DNA from: Anabaena sp. WA102
Lineage (GTDB): Bacteria; Cyanobacteriota; Cyanobacteriia; Cyanobacteriales; Nostocaceae
Length of the DNA stretch: 64,000 nucleotides
Assembly: GCF_001277295.1 (NCBI RefSeq)
Contig: NZ_CP011456.1
Location: 1-64,000, forward strand
Direction of reading: 5' to 3'
This document shows positions 1 to 8,754 of the stretch, in pieces; position 1 is the stretch's first letter; every line of letters starts with the position of its first letter. Under the pieces are notes generated by a model. The model worked only from the letters and a program-made list of their open reading frames with translations. It made no database searches and was not told where the DNA came from. The translations under genes were made by a program, and so were the position numbers.

Positions 1-28
1 ATTACGAATTAGGAATTAGGAATTACGG
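1..28. repeat. Short heptamer repeat before dnaA
   Basis: About three imperfect copies of a 7-bp word (AATTAGG / AATTACG) run up to the dnaA ribosome binding site. This is the same 7-bp period as the arrays at 2302, 3157, 14375, 14544 and 14684. It is cut by the window edge, so its full length is unknown. Confidence 0.6.
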
Positions 29-43
29 ATAAAGGTGGCGTTA

Positions 44-1456
44 ATGGAAATTCCCATAGATGATTTATGGAATCGTGTATTAGAGCGGTTACAGTTAGAG
101 TTAGCTCCGCCTACCTTTGAAACTTGGATTAAAACAGCTTATGCACAGCAGCTAGAAAATAACTGTTTGGTAATATATGCTCCTAATCCTTTTGCTCGCA
201 ATTGGCTTCAGAAGTATTACATTAATACTATTGCTAATGTAGTCCACGATATTGTGGGTTATCCAATAGAGATTTATATTACTGTAGTTGAGGATAAGGG
301 AGTTTCTCATGTGGATAAACCGGAAGTGGAGGGGAAATTACCAGCAATAAATCATATTTTGGCAAATGCTCCCATAAATTCGCAAAAGACTTCAGATTTA
401 AATTCTAAATATGTTTTTTCTCGTTTCGTTGTCGGAGCTAATAATCGCATGGCTCATGCGGCTTCTCTAGCCGTGGCAGAATATCCGGGTAGGGAATTTA
501 ATCCGTTATTTTTATGTGGTGGTGTGGGTTTGGGGAAAACTCACTTAATGCAAGCTATTGGTAATTATCGCTGGGAAATCTGTCCTCATTCTAAGATATT
601 TTATGTGTCTACGGAGCAGTTTACAAATGATTTGATTACTGCAATTCGTCAAGATAGTATGCAGAGTTTCCGCGAACATTATCGGGCTGCTGATATGCTG
701 CTAGTTGATGATATTCAGTTTTTGGAGGGGAAGGAATATACTCAAGAGGAATTTTTTCATACTTTTAATACTTTACATGAGGCGGGTAAGCAAGTTGTAA
801 TTGCTTCAGACCGTCCTCCTAATCAAATTCCCAGTTTACAAGAACGGTTGTGTTCACGGTTTTCTATGGGGCTAATTGCTGATGTGCAAATGCCTGATTT
901 AGAGACGAGAATGGCAATTCTGCAAAAAAAAGCTGAGTATGAAAATATTCGTTTACCACGAGAGGTGGTTGAATACATCGCTTCTAATTGTACTTCTAAT
1001 ATCCGTGAGTTGGAGGGGGCGTTAATTCGAGCTTTGGCTTATATTTCTATTTGGGGTTTACCTATGACTGTGGAAAATCTGTCACCGATTTTAGGCACTC
1101 CTAGTCAGAAAATAGAAACTACTCCTGAGATAATTTTAAATATAGTTGCAGATGCTTTGAATGTTTCTATTGAGGATTTGAAGGGTAATTCCCGTCGTCG
1201 AGAAATAAGTTGGGCTAGGCAAATAGGAATGTATTTAATGCGACAACTTACGAATTTGAGTTTACCCAAGATAGGGGAGGAGTTTGGGGGTAAAGATCAT
1301 ACGACGGTGATGTATAGTTGTGAGAAAATTACCCAGTTAAAGGAGAGTGATCAGAGTTTAATTCAAACTTTACACCAATTGAGCGATCGCATCCAAATGG
1401 CTACTACCAAAAATAGAATTAATATCGTTGATGTTTTCCACAACCCAAAAAACTAA
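44..1456 (+). CDS. dnaA: Chromosomal replication initiator DnaA
   Basis: This protein binds DnaA boxes and opens the origin for replication. The N-terminal domain I (MEIPIDDLW, roughly residues 1-80) leads through a short linker into an AAA+ domain with Walker A GGVGLGKTHL and Walker B LLVDDIQFL. The C-terminal helix-turn-helix domain carries the DnaA signature GGKDHTTVMYSCEKI near residue 425. The size, 470 residues, is normal for cyanobacteria. I chose the ATG at 44 because AAAGG at 31-35 lies 8 nt upstream as a Shine-Dalgarno sequence; an in-frame GTG at 35 overlaps that sequence and would add only three residues. A DnaA box (TTTTCCACA, 1434-1442) lies within the last codons, and three more follow in the spacer. 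Confidence 0.97.
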   Translation: MEIPIDDLWNRVLERLQLELAPPTFETWIKTAYAQQLENNCLVIYAPNPFARNWLQKYYINTIANVVHDIVGYPIEIYITVVEDKGVSHVDKPEVEGKLPAINHILANAPINSQKTSDLNSKYVFSRFVVGANNRMAHAASLAVAEYPGREFNPLFLCGGVGLGKTHLMQAIGNYRWEICPHSKIFYVSTEQFTNDLITAIRQDSMQSFREHYRAADMLLVDDIQFLEGKEYTQEEFFHTFNTLHEAGKQVVIASDRPPNQIPSLQERLCSRFSMGLIADVQMPDLETRMAILQKKAEYENIRLPREVVEYIASNCTSNIRELEGALIRALAYISIWGLPMTVENLSPILGTPSQKIETTPEIILNIVADALNVSIEDLKGNSRRREISWARQIGMYLMRQLTNLSLPKIGEEFGGKDHTTVMYSCEKITQLKESDQSLIQTLHQLSDRIQMATTKNRINIVDVFHNPKN

Positions 1457-1660
1457 CTTATCCCATTAAAATCTGCACTATTAAGTCCGAATTTTAAGAA
1501 AAATATAATAAATGATTAATTTTTATTTAAAATTGCGGTCAAAATCCAATTTTTTGCCGCAAAGCTGTGGAAAACTTTAATTTATTATTTATCAGTTTCA
1601 TGAAGTATGATGATTTTGGGAAAATTCAGGATAGTTTTTCCACAGTTTTTCCACAGGTAA
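1434..1660. other. oriC: Candidate replication origin (oriC) with DnaA boxes
   Basis: Four copies of TTTTCCACA, one base away from the E. coli consensus TTATCCACA, occur at 1434-1442 (+), 1566-1574 (-), 1636-1644 (+) and 1647-1655 (+). The last two are head-to-tail with a two-base gap. Between them lie strongly AT-rich stretches (1497-1530 and 1577-1592) that could serve for unwinding. The spacer directly follows dnaA, a usual origin position. Function is inferred from the box cluster and the gene context. Confidence 0.7.
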
Positions 1661-1702
1661 CTATCCAGATTATTTGTTTTTTTATATCATGAGTATTGAC
1701 AA

Positions 1703-2134
1703 ATGGATGAATTTATGAGTGCTGCAATTTTCCAGGCTAAACAAGGTAGACAAGAAGGGGGAATTCCCATTGGCTCTGTTTTGGTTAAGGATGGTAAAAT
1801 TGTCGGACAGGGACACAATAAGCGCGTCCAAGATGGTGATCCTGTAACTCATGCGGAGATTGATTGTCTCCGTAATGCGAGCAGAATTGGTAACTACAGA
1901 GGTACAATCTTCTACTCTACGTTAATGCCTTGTTATTTGTGTGCCGGTGCTGTGGTGCAGTTTGGGATTAAAAAAGTTATTGCTGGAGAATCAAAAACTT
2001 TTCCTGGCGCTAGAGAGTTTATGGTATCTCACGGTGTGGAAGTCATAGATCTAAATTTAGATGAATGTGAACAAATGATGAGTGAATTTATTACAACTAA
2101 CCCGGAACTTTGGGATGAAGATATTGGGAGATAG
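1703..2134 (+). CDS. Cytosine deaminase-like zinc nucleoside/base deaminase (FCY1 type)
   Basis: This 143-residue protein belongs to the cytidine/deoxycytidylate deaminase fold. The zinc site is visible as HAE at 50-52 (His ligand and catalytic Glu) and PCYLC at 76-80 (Cys77 and Cys80). The small size, the fungal-type spacing between the two motifs and the C-terminal NPELWDEDIG resemble yeast cytosine deaminase FCY1 more than the tRNA adenosine deaminase TadA. The likely reaction is hydrolytic deamination of cytosine or a related base, in the cytoplasm. It follows the candidate oriC and has no close partner gene. The ATG at 1703 has only a weak Shine-Dalgarno sequence, but an ATG 14 bases upstream is in another, closed frame. 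The exact substrate is not certain. Confidence 0.8.
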   Translation: MDEFMSAAIFQAKQGRQEGGIPIGSVLVKDGKIVGQGHNKRVQDGDPVTHAEIDCLRNASRIGNYRGTIFYSTLMPCYLCAGAVVQFGIKKVIAGESKTFPGAREFMVSHGVEVIDLNLDECEQMMSEFITTNPELWDEDIGR

Positions 2135-2141
2135 GAGGTAG

Positions 2142-2160
2142 GGGCGCAGGGTCTGCGCCC
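2142..2160. repeat. Dispersed palindrome GGGCGCAG-n3-CTGCGCCC, copy 1
   Basis: Perfect 8-bp inverted repeat GGGCGCAG / CTGCGCCC around a GGT loop, preceded by AGGAGGTAG. The same hairpin with different loops occurs at 7819-7837 and, inverted, at 36696-36714. Changing loops on a conserved stem suggest a folded nucleic acid element. Confidence 0.8.
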
Positions 2161-2301
2161 ATTCAGGAGTATGGCTAACGCCACGCTGCGCTATCAGGAG
2201 TTCAGGAGGAAGAAGAAATGAATGAAAATTGACACTCTCAGGGAGCCAAGCCACTGAGCTTTACGCTTACCGGATATTCCTGTAAAATTGTCCAAAAACC
2301 T

Positions 2302-2329
2302 ATTACCCATTACCCATTACCCATTACCC
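2302..2329. repeat. Heptamer tandem array (ATTACCC)4
   Basis: Four exact copies of the 7-bp word ATTACCC stand head to tail, followed by a partial fifth. This is an STRR-type array of the kind frequent in heterocystous cyanobacteria. Confidence 0.85.
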
Positions 2330-2645
2330 ATTTATATTGACCCCACAATTAAAATTGAGAAATTAGTGTCAATTTTCTCCAGTTGCGTTATGATGGCGAT
2401 CGCAAGCCTAAAAACCTTGTTGGCTGGATATTGCCACGACTGTTCAGCATAAATAGCGTCTAGTAGTGGTAATTACCGTACAAAACCGAATTCCCAAGCA
2501 GCTTACTCTTGTTATTTATGGTATAGTGGAAAAGTTAGAACTAGCTTTACCAAACTATAATTGCTCTACGCGCAGGTAATAATTGCAAGCGGAAGGCTGT
2601 TTTGATCAAGAATTTACACACAAAAATCTGAAATACACCGAGTTT

Positions 2646-2864
2646 ATGATTCAGCAAGTAATTCACCCAATGGTGAAATTGCAGCGCAACGTGCAATCAC
2701 TCGTAGAATCCAATATTATCAAACCCAATGATAGGATTTGGAAGATTGCCTTACTCTATGGCGATGATTGGCAACATTGGAAACAGGAGTTGCTGGACTT
2801 TGGATTTAGCACCCAAGATCCAATTGGCGATTTATTAGCGGTAGAAAAGTGGGACGACGATTAA
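2646..2864 (+). CDS. Small conserved protein, DUF4327-like
   Basis: This 72-residue soluble protein begins MIQQVIHPMVKLQR and ends LLAVEKWDDD. It has several Trp and Tyr in its second half (IWKIALLYGDDWQHWKQEL). The pattern agrees with my memory of the cyanobacterial DUF4327 family of about 70 residues, whose function is unknown. The frame stays open upstream to a TTG at 2583, but I prefer the ATG at 2646: the extra 21 residues look non-coding and the shorter form fits the family. There is no signal peptide or membrane segment. It stands alone between two repeat-rich spacers. Confidence 0.7.
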   Translation: MIQQVIHPMVKLQRNVQSLVESNIIKPNDRIWKIALLYGDDWQHWKQELLDFGFSTQDPIGDLLAVEKWDDD

Positions 2865-3241
2865 ACATCTAAATTAGATTGGCTATATCTAGGATAGATT
2901 TGACGTAGATACACCTACCTCCAGCAATGATAGAACTTTGTCCTTGTTTTTATGGTGGGTGCAATTTCTTCGTCACCCGATTTTGGATTGACGATTTTGG
3001 ACTTCGACTTCGCTCAGTCGAACGATTTTGGATTGACTCCACCCTCAAGTGTAGGGCTGGAAAATTTTGGATTTAGAATTGACGTTAGCGAAGCGTATGC
3101 AGCGCAGCGAGTATTTTTCCATCAGTAGAGGACGGAGACTGATACCAAATTTTTTAATCTAAAATCTAAAATCTAAAATCTAAAATCTAAAATTCCCCGT
3201 CCAAACACATACTCAAGCATTTTTATTAAGGTAGGTAAATT
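2865..3241. other. Spacer with small repeats upstream of the Uma2 gene
   Basis: The stretch has several copies of the phrase ATTTTGGATT(GA) between 2980 and 3080, a GACGTTAGCGAAGCGTATG-type palindromic word near 3081, and a heptamer array at 3157-3191. No open frame with coding character was seen. AAGGTAGGTAAAT just before 3242 provides a Shine-Dalgarno sequence for the next gene. Confidence 0.5.
3157..3191. repeat. Heptamer tandem array (AATCTAA)5
   Basis: Five exact head-to-tail copies of AATCTAA, a 7-bp STRR-type array, lie about 50 bp before the start of the Uma2-family gene. Confidence 0.85.
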
Positions 3242-3859
3242 ATGGTTCAAACCTTACCTAAAACCCAGTTAGTAACCTTTGAAGAGTTTATTAAATGGAA
3301 ACCAGAAGGCGGATTTTATGAACTGCATGATGGGGAAATTATTGAGATGAATCCACCATTAGGAAAACACGAAAGCAGAACCGGGGTTTTAACTATAGAA
3401 TTGGCTATAGAGTGCCGCCGCTTAAATCTTCCCTATTTTATTCCCAAACAGGCATTAGTTAAACCACCAACAACGGAATCAGCCTATTGTCCAGATGTTT
3501 TGTTGATAAATTCCACAAATCTAGTCAATGAACCGCTTTGGGAAAAAAAAGCAACAGTAACTCAAGGTGATTCTGTGCCATTAATCATCGAAGTGGTGAG
3601 TAGCAATTGGCGAGTTGATTACTATAGAAAATATAGTGATTATGAAGAAATGGGAATTAAAGAATATTGGATTGTTGATTATCAACCCTTTGGTGCTGGT
3701 AAATTCGTGGGTGAACCAAAACAACCTACCATATCAATTTGTTCTCTAATTGGTGATGAGTATGAAATTAACCATTTTAGAGACAATGAGCAAATAATTT
3801 CCCGCACTTTTCCCGAATTGAACCTAACCGCTAACCAGATTTTGCTAACTGCTGATTGA
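3242..3859 (+). CDS. Uma2 family (DUF820) putative restriction-like nuclease
   Basis: This 205-residue protein has the features of the Uma2/DUF820 family, which is greatly expanded in cyanobacteria and has a PD-(D/E)XK nuclease-like fold. Visible motifs are YCPDVLLI (putative catalytic Asp near residue 84), PLIIEVVSSN (Glu near 118), and a following YRKYSDYEEMGIKEYWIVD segment that supplies the conserved Lys and Tyr. No biochemical role is firmly established for most members. It is transcribed towards the kinase gene, and the two 3' ends overlap by 15 bp. It stands alone, without an obvious partner. Confidence 0.85.
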   Translation: MVQTLPKTQLVTFEEFIKWKPEGGFYELHDGEIIEMNPPLGKHESRTGVLTIELAIECRRLNLPYFIPKQALVKPPTTESAYCPDVLLINSTNLVNEPLWEKKATVTQGDSVPLIIEVVSSNWRVDYYRKYSDYEEMGIKEYWIVDYQPFGAGKFVGEPKQPTISICSLIGDEYEINHFRDNEQIISRTFPELNLTANQILLTAD

Positions 3860-5101
3860 TATTAATGCCTGAGCCAACTCCTTTGCAGTATGATAGCGAT
3901 CGCGTGGTAAAGGTTCTGTCACACAATCAATTACCTGTCTTAATTTATCACTAATTGTTGGTATCCCTTTAACCTCAAAGCGAAAATTACGCCCCCTTTG
4001 CCGATAAAATTTTAAAGGATTTTCCCCAGTTAATAAAAAAATTAACGTCGGACCAATAGCATACAAATCAGATTGGGTAAGCGGTTGTCCCCGTTCCTGT
4101 TCAGGAGCGCAAAAACCCTCAGCCCCGATTCTTGTCCCTGGTTTTGTGCCAATTTCCTTAACAGCACCAAAATCCAATACAACAATACTATTATTACCAC
4201 TTCGCACCATCAAATTAGCCGGCTTAATATCCCGGTGAATTAATGGTGTATGTTGGTGATGCAGATAATCTAGAATATCACAAGTTTGGATCATCCAAGC
4301 GATCGCTTGCTTCGGAGTTACAGGTCCAGTTAAGCGAATCCGTTTGTCTAAATCTTGTCCATGAATTAACTCCATAGCCAAGTATTTTTTACCATCTTCC
4401 ACAAAGAAATCATAATACTTGGGAACTCCCCCATGATTAAGATGCTTGAGAATACTAGCCTCTCGGATGAATAACTCTTGAGCTTTGGGAATTTTCACCA
4501 TATCAGCATTCATCTGCTTAATTACCAGTAATTGTGGTACACCAGTAATTTCACCAACACCATCCCAAGCTAAATAGGTAGTACCCATACCACCCTTTCC
4601 CAAAGTGCGTAATACCTGATAATGACGAATAGTCTTTTGCACCAAAATTGGTTGACCACAGTGAACACAAAACACATTTTGAGGACGATTCCCTTCGTGA
4701 GTACAACCAGCACTGGAATATTCTGGAATTATCTTTTGATTAATTTCTCCATTTCCTGAACCTGAAGCTCGGATAAGTAGAGGAGATAATTCCTGAACTT
4801 GTACCTTGAGTACAGGACCACCCTGAGCTAATTGCAGCAAAGAATTATCAGCAACGATAGATTTAGTAACCAAAAAGCCATTGAGGAAAGTGCCATTAGT
4901 TCCATGACTAATTAACTCCCAATCATCCCCTCCAGCATTAGTAACTAATTTCAGTTCTAAATGATACCGAGAAACTAAATTGTCAGCCAAAACAACGTGA
5001 TTATCTACCGCCCGACCAATGCGAACGACGGTAGAACCCTCAAAGCACCACTGTTTCAGCGGTGTTTTTGTGCTTTTTTCTAATAGGGTCAAAGTAATCA
5101 C
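3845..5101 (-). CDS. FHA domain-Ser/Thr protein kinase
   Basis: This 418-residue protein joins an N-terminal FHA phosphothreonine-binding domain (residues about 20-100, with RIGR and NGTFLNG) to a short Cys-rich zinc-ribbon-like segment (CTHEG...CVHCGQP, about 133-150) and a Hanks-type kinase domain (about 158-415). The kinase motifs are complete: GKGGMG (168), VIK lysine (about 193), HRDIKPAN (about 288), DFG (about 310) and APEQ. No membrane segment is seen, so it is probably cytosolic. The PP2C phosphatase gene lies 50 bp upstream on the same strand, which suggests a co-transcribed kinase/phosphatase pair acting on shared substrates. The targets are unknown. Confidence 0.93.
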   Translation of the reverse strand: MITLTLLEKSTKTPLKQWCFEGSTVVRIGRAVDNHVVLADNLVSRYHLELKLVTNAGGDDWELISHGTNGTFLNGFLVTKSIVADNSLLQLAQGGPVLKVQVQELSPLLIRASGSGNGEINQKIIPEYSSAGCTHEGNRPQNVFCVHCGQPILVQKTIRHYQVLRTLGKGGMGTTYLAWDGVGEITGVPQLLVIKQMNADMVKIPKAQELFIREASILKHLNHGGVPKYYDFFVEDGKKYLAMELIHGQDLDKRIRLTGPVTPKQAIAWMIQTCDILDYLHHQHTPLIHRDIKPANLMVRSGNNSIVVLDFGAVKEIGTKPGTRIGAEGFCAPEQERGQPLTQSDLYAIGPTLIFLLTGENPLKFYRQRGRNFRFEVKGIPTISDKLRQVIDCVTEPLPRDRYHTAKELAQALISISS

Positions 5102-5151
5102 AATACAACCTAAAATTTAAGATCAAAAAACTAATTTTAGAAGCAACTTTG

Positions 5152-7053
5152 CTAAGATAGTCTGACTTTCACTCGCACTAGTATAGCTGTAATATTGTCA
5201 TGACCATTGTGTTCATTACCCAATTCAATTAAATCTTGAACCCCTGTGACTAAATTACTAGAAGAACTTAATAAGGGTTGGAGATGGGTTTGCCAATGAG
5301 TTTCTAAGCAGTCATTATCTGATAAACCATCTGAAACCAATACCAGAAGCATATCTTCATTGATATCAAATAACATCACATCAGGATGGAGAGCATCTTC
5401 GTTGCGTGGACCTAAAGCTTGGGTAAGTTGATAAGCATCTGCACGTCCATAGGCAATACTAGGTTCTATACCCCTAGCAATTTCTCGTTGACCAACTTCA
5501 TGGTCTATAGTTATTTGTTCTAGTCCTTGCTTGCGAGTCAGCCAATAAAGACGACTATCTCCCACATGAGCAATTGCCGCTTGATTATCTTGAATTAGTA
5601 GCATGACCAAAGTAGTACCCATGCGACCAATACCAGAACGAGCTTCTTTTTGATTAAGCTCATAAATAGCCTGATTAGCCAGATAAACTGCGTGAAGAAT
5701 AGACTCCTTGCGAGGCAATTCTGTATCTACCCAAGTTTTTTGAAAGTATTGACGGATAGTATTTACCGCTAATTGACTAGCTATTTCACCTCCAGCATGA
5801 CCACCCATACCATCACAAAGAATATATAAACCTTGTGTTGTAACTTGACTATTTCCTGGTAACTCTATCTTGTGAACTTGACTATCAACACCAAAATAGT
5901 CCTCATTATGGTCGCGTTGACGACCCACATCAGTAGCTGCTGCATATTCCACGCTACTTAGCTGCATGGATAGAACTAGAGTTAGGGCTTCATCACTTTT
6001 ATTTTTTGTATCATTACTTAGTGCCAAGACAGGTGATGAAGTTGGTTGTTCCTGATGACATTCTTCTGCTATTTCTTGTAAATGCGATAGCAATTGCGCC
6101 AGAGTTTGAATATTCCCAGATTCCACATACTCTAACATCTGCACCACACAATCCAATGGAGTGTGTTGGGATTCTCTAAACAAAGTTTGCCACATCCGAC
6201 CCAAACTTTTAAGAGTTAAAGCTTGTTGTCCATTCTCTCGTATTTTCGTCAAATCTAAAACTTCGGGTGGTTGTGGTGTTAGTAACGGTGTCTCTATATA
6301 TAGCCTTTGTAATATTAGAGTTTGGTCTTCATCTAAGCGCAAGTTCGACAACTCCAACAAACTTTGGCGACAATTTACAGTTTCTAACAACTCCCAAAGT
6401 TGAGTCATTTGATAAAACCAATGTAAAATTTCCAACGGACTTACTGTATCTCGTCGCAAAACATCAAGCAACGTCGGGAAATTGGATCTGTCTTCTAACA
6501 AGACTACTTGAAAATGATCTTGCTGCCAAGCATCATGAATATTTGGTATTCCTGGGCGCTTATCTACCTGCAATTTTAGATAAGCTTCCGCCAGACCCGG
6601 AATTGTCCTTATATCCATCTTGGTTTCGTGCAAAAGCATTGCCCCAATCAGTGATATTTTGTAAGGTTGACAATCTAGAACCTTGACTTCTATATAATCC
6701 GCAAATTCTTGTGGAGATTCTAACAAGCGATAACGTTGCCAAGGATCTAAATAAGCATCTAAAACAAATTTGGATAACAGACCAGAATCTCCGCCACCAT
6801 CCGCTATATTTTCTAGATTTTGGCTTAATTTCGCAGTTTCCGCCACAACAGAAACTACCTTATCCACTGCCTGAGTAATGAGCGCGTACCAAACTGTGCT
6901 AGATTCTGCACCACATTTATAACAATACTGTGCATCTAAAGCCATATCGGCACTACATTCAGAGCAGATTTTATGAGCTAAGGATATACCACAGCTTTGA
7001 CAGAACTTATTACTATCACCGTTTTCAAATTTACACTGGGGGCAAATCAGCAT
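5152..7053 (-). CDS. PP2C-type protein phosphatase with N-terminal double zinc ribbon
   Basis: This 633-residue protein starts with two CxxC zinc-ribbon modules (residues 4-48: CPQCKFENG, CQSCG, CSEC, CYKCG). A middle region of about 300 residues resembles no family I can name. The C-terminal PP2C domain (about 368-630) has the metal-binding Asp motifs: DVGRQRDHNEDYFG, CDGMGGHAGGE (about 414), GDSRLYW, VSDGLSDND and HDNITAILV. It should remove phosphate from Ser/Thr using two Mn or Mg ions. It lies directly upstream of the FHA-kinase gene, with which it probably forms a two-gene operon. The paired zinc ribbons in both proteins may bring them to the same partner; that is inference. Confidence 0.93.
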   Translation of the reverse strand: MLICPQCKFENGDSNKFCQSCGISLAHKICSECSADMALDAQYCYKCGAESSTVWYALITQAVDKVVSVVAETAKLSQNLENIADGGGDSGLLSKFVLDAYLDPWQRYRLLESPQEFADYIEVKVLDCQPYKISLIGAMLLHETKMDIRTIPGLAEAYLKLQVDKRPGIPNIHDAWQQDHFQVVLLEDRSNFPTLLDVLRRDTVSPLEILHWFYQMTQLWELLETVNCRQSLLELSNLRLDEDQTLILQRLYIETPLLTPQPPEVLDLTKIRENGQQALTLKSLGRMWQTLFRESQHTPLDCVVQMLEYVESGNIQTLAQLLSHLQEIAEECHQEQPTSSPVLALSNDTKNKSDEALTLVLSMQLSSVEYAAATDVGRQRDHNEDYFGVDSQVHKIELPGNSQVTTQGLYILCDGMGGHAGGEIASQLAVNTIRQYFQKTWVDTELPRKESILHAVYLANQAIYELNQKEARSGIGRMGTTLVMLLIQDNQAAIAHVGDSRLYWLTRKQGLEQITIDHEVGQREIARGIEPSIAYGRADAYQLTQALGPRNEDALHPDVMLFDINEDMLLVLVSDGLSDNDCLETHWQTHLQPLLSSSSNLVTGVQDLIELGNEHNGHDNITAILVRVKVRLS

Positions 7054-7218
7054 AGTCGGACTTCCTTGATTTTCCTGGTAAGGTGCTTTTAGCTACAAAT
7101 ATTCAAACAGTCCACAATTAAATAACTAAAATTAAAATTATGTAACCTAAGAACTAAGTGCTATTGTTGACACTCTTTTTGTATACTGGTATTACAGTAC
7201 CTTAATCTATTTTTCCGG

Positions 7219-7791
7219 TTAATGATTTAATCTTGTGACTTCTAAGGGAGTGAGTTCTCGCCATTGTCCTGGTGCTAAATCATCTAATTGAATATTACCA
7301 ATACTTATCCTAATTAACCGCAAAGTCGGAAAACCCACAGCAGCAGTCATGCGACGGACTTGGCGATTTTTACCTTCAGTTAAGGTCATTTCTAGCCAAG
7401 CTGTGGGAATACTTTTCCGAAATCGAATGGGGGGAATACGTTGGACTACGGATGGTTCTTCTAACAATAACCTAACTTGAGCAGGACGAGTCCGGTAATC
7501 TTGAATTTCTACCCCAGTTTGTAGCTGATGAATTGCATCAACATCAGGAATACGTTCCACCTGCGCCCAATAAGTACGTTGATGACCAAAGCGCGGATGT
7601 GCTAGACGATGCTGTAACTGTCCATCATTTGTTAGTAACAGTAACCCCTCACTATCCCAATCTAAACGCCCCACAGCATAAACATCGGGAACATCTATAT
7701 ACTCTTTTAGCGTAATATGTTTGGGACTTTCTTGAGTAAATTGGCTCAAAACCCCATAGGGTTTGTGAAAAATAATATACCGATTATTCAT
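7219..7791 (-). CDS. rluE: 23S rRNA pseudouridine synthase, RluE-like
   Basis: This 190-residue enzyme belongs to the RsuA/RluB/E/F family of pseudouridine synthases. Key motifs are FHKPYGVLSQF near the N-terminus, VGRLDWDSEGLLLLTNDG with catalytic Asp44, and the C-terminal LTEGKNRQVRRM. It lacks the N-terminal S4 RNA-binding domain and matches RluE in length, so the likely site is in the large-subunit rRNA. It is a monocistronic minus-strand gene. The exact uridine modified cannot be read from sequence. Confidence 0.88.
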   Translation of the reverse strand: MNNRYIIFHKPYGVLSQFTQESPKHITLKEYIDVPDVYAVGRLDWDSEGLLLLTNDGQLQHRLAHPRFGHQRTYWAQVERIPDVDAIHQLQTGVEIQDYRTRPAQVRLLLEEPSVVQRIPPIRFRKSIPTAWLEMTLTEGKNRQVRRMTAAVGFPTLRLIRISIGNIQLDDLAPGQWRELTPLEVTRLNH

Positions 7792-7818
7792 AAAATATAG
7801 AAGGAGTCAGGAGGTAGG

Positions 7819-7837
7819 GGCGCAGGGACTGCGCCCA
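7819..7837. repeat. Dispersed palindrome GGGCGCAG-n3-CTGCGCCC, copy 2
   Basis: Same 8-bp stem as at 2142-2160, with loop GGA, preceded by AGGAGGTAG and followed by ATTCAGGA as in copy 1. It lies in the short divergent spacer between the pseudouridine synthase and phosphodiester glycosidase genes. Confidence 0.85.
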
Positions 7838-7881
7838 TTCAGGATTCAGGAAAAAGAAGAAAGGATTAATAAACATCAATT

Positions 7882-8754
7882 ATGACAATTAGCAAAATCA
7901 GCCGCAGATCCTTTTTATTTCTGGGTGGGGCAACCTTAGCACAAGGATTAACCTTAACATTACCTAGTTATGCTCAACCAGTTCAGGTAAACAAAAGTCA
8001 AATTAATGGTATCCCTTTTTATCAAACCATAGTTGATCTCACAGATCCAAAAACCTTGATTACAATGGGTTTAGCCAAAAATGCCAGCTTTGCGAACACC
8101 ATTCAAAAAACCAGTGGTGATGAAGAATTTAGTAAATTAGTAGCGCGTTATAAGGCTGCTGTAGTTGCTAATGGCACATTCTTCGCCAAAAATCCTCAAA
8201 AAACAGTGATGGGTAACATGGTAGCTGGGGGAAAATTTGTCAAATACAGTCGCTGGGAAAATTTTGGGACTACCTTGGGATTAGGAGTTGACAATAAACC
8301 AGAAATGGTAACAGCCAGAGTAGACGGTAAACCGGAATGGAATAAACATTGGTTTTCCCTAACCTGTGGACCGAGATTATTGCGACAGGGGGAAATATGG
8401 ATAAATCCCAGTATTGAAGGCTTTAAAGATCCTGTTGTTTTAGGCAATAGCGATCGCACAGCCATTGGTTTTACTCAGGACGGCACAAAGCTGATTTTAG
8501 CCAATTTTGAAATTAACCTCACTTTACAGCAGGAAGCAGAGGCAATGAAAGCGATCGGTTGTTATGAAGCTATGAATTTAGATGGTGGAGCATCCAGAGC
8601 CTTAGCCAACAAGACTAATATTGTAGTTCCCGCGGGTAGACCTTTAACCAATGTAATCGTCATTTATGATGCCACAAATCCCGCTCCCACAGCCTTAGAA
8701 CAGGCATGGCTGAAGTTTCAAAAAGGAGAATACCCTTCCATACCTGCCTCGTAA
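7882..8754 (+). CDS. Phosphodiester glycosidase (NAGPA)-like exported protein
   Basis: This 290-residue protein begins with a Tat-like signal (SRRSFLFLGGATLAQ), and PSYAQP marks a likely cleavage site near residue 32. The mature part carries the hallmarks of the phosphodiester glycosidase family (the domain of mammalian uncovering enzyme NAGPA, earlier DUF2233): VVANGTFFAKNP in the middle and the MNLDGGASRAL motif near residue 232 followed by RPLTNVIVIYD. The family hydrolyses sugar-1-phosphodiesters. The substrate here is unknown but is likely a periplasmic or cell-wall polymer. It has no obvious operon partner. Confidence 0.88.
   Translation: MTISKISRRSFLFLGGATLAQGLTLTLPSYAQPVQVNKSQINGIPFYQTIVDLTDPKTLITMGLAKNASFANTIQKTSGDEEFSKLVARYKAAVVANGTFFAKNPQKTVMGNMVAGGKFVKYSRWENFGTTLGLGVDNKPEMVTARVDGKPEWNKHWFSLTCGPRLLRQGEIWINPSIEGFKDPVVLGNSDRTAIGFTQDGTKLILANFEINLTLQQEAEAMKAIGCYEAMNLDGGASRALANKTNIVVPAGRPLTNVIVIYDATNPAPTALEQAWLKFQKGEYPSIPAS

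Larger units (their letters stand above)
2135..2645. other. Spacer rich in dispersed repeats, no gene seen
   Basis: This stretch holds a GGGCGCAG palindrome (2142-2160), a word beginning TATGGCTAACGCCACGC (2170-2198), a heptamer array (2302-2329) and a HIP1 octamer GCGATCGC (2396-2403). No convincing reading frame or RNA gene was found. The words at 2142 and 2170 recur elsewhere in the window, which marks this as a landing zone for small repeats. Confidence 0.6.

Noticed and set aside
2057..2254. 65-codon minus-strand frame over the deaminase end
   Set aside because: It runs through the GGGCGCAG palindrome and overlaps a real gene in antisense.
6267..6686. 139-codon plus-strand frame inside the PP2C gene
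   Set aside because: Antisense shadow of a clear phosphatase gene, with no family resemblance.
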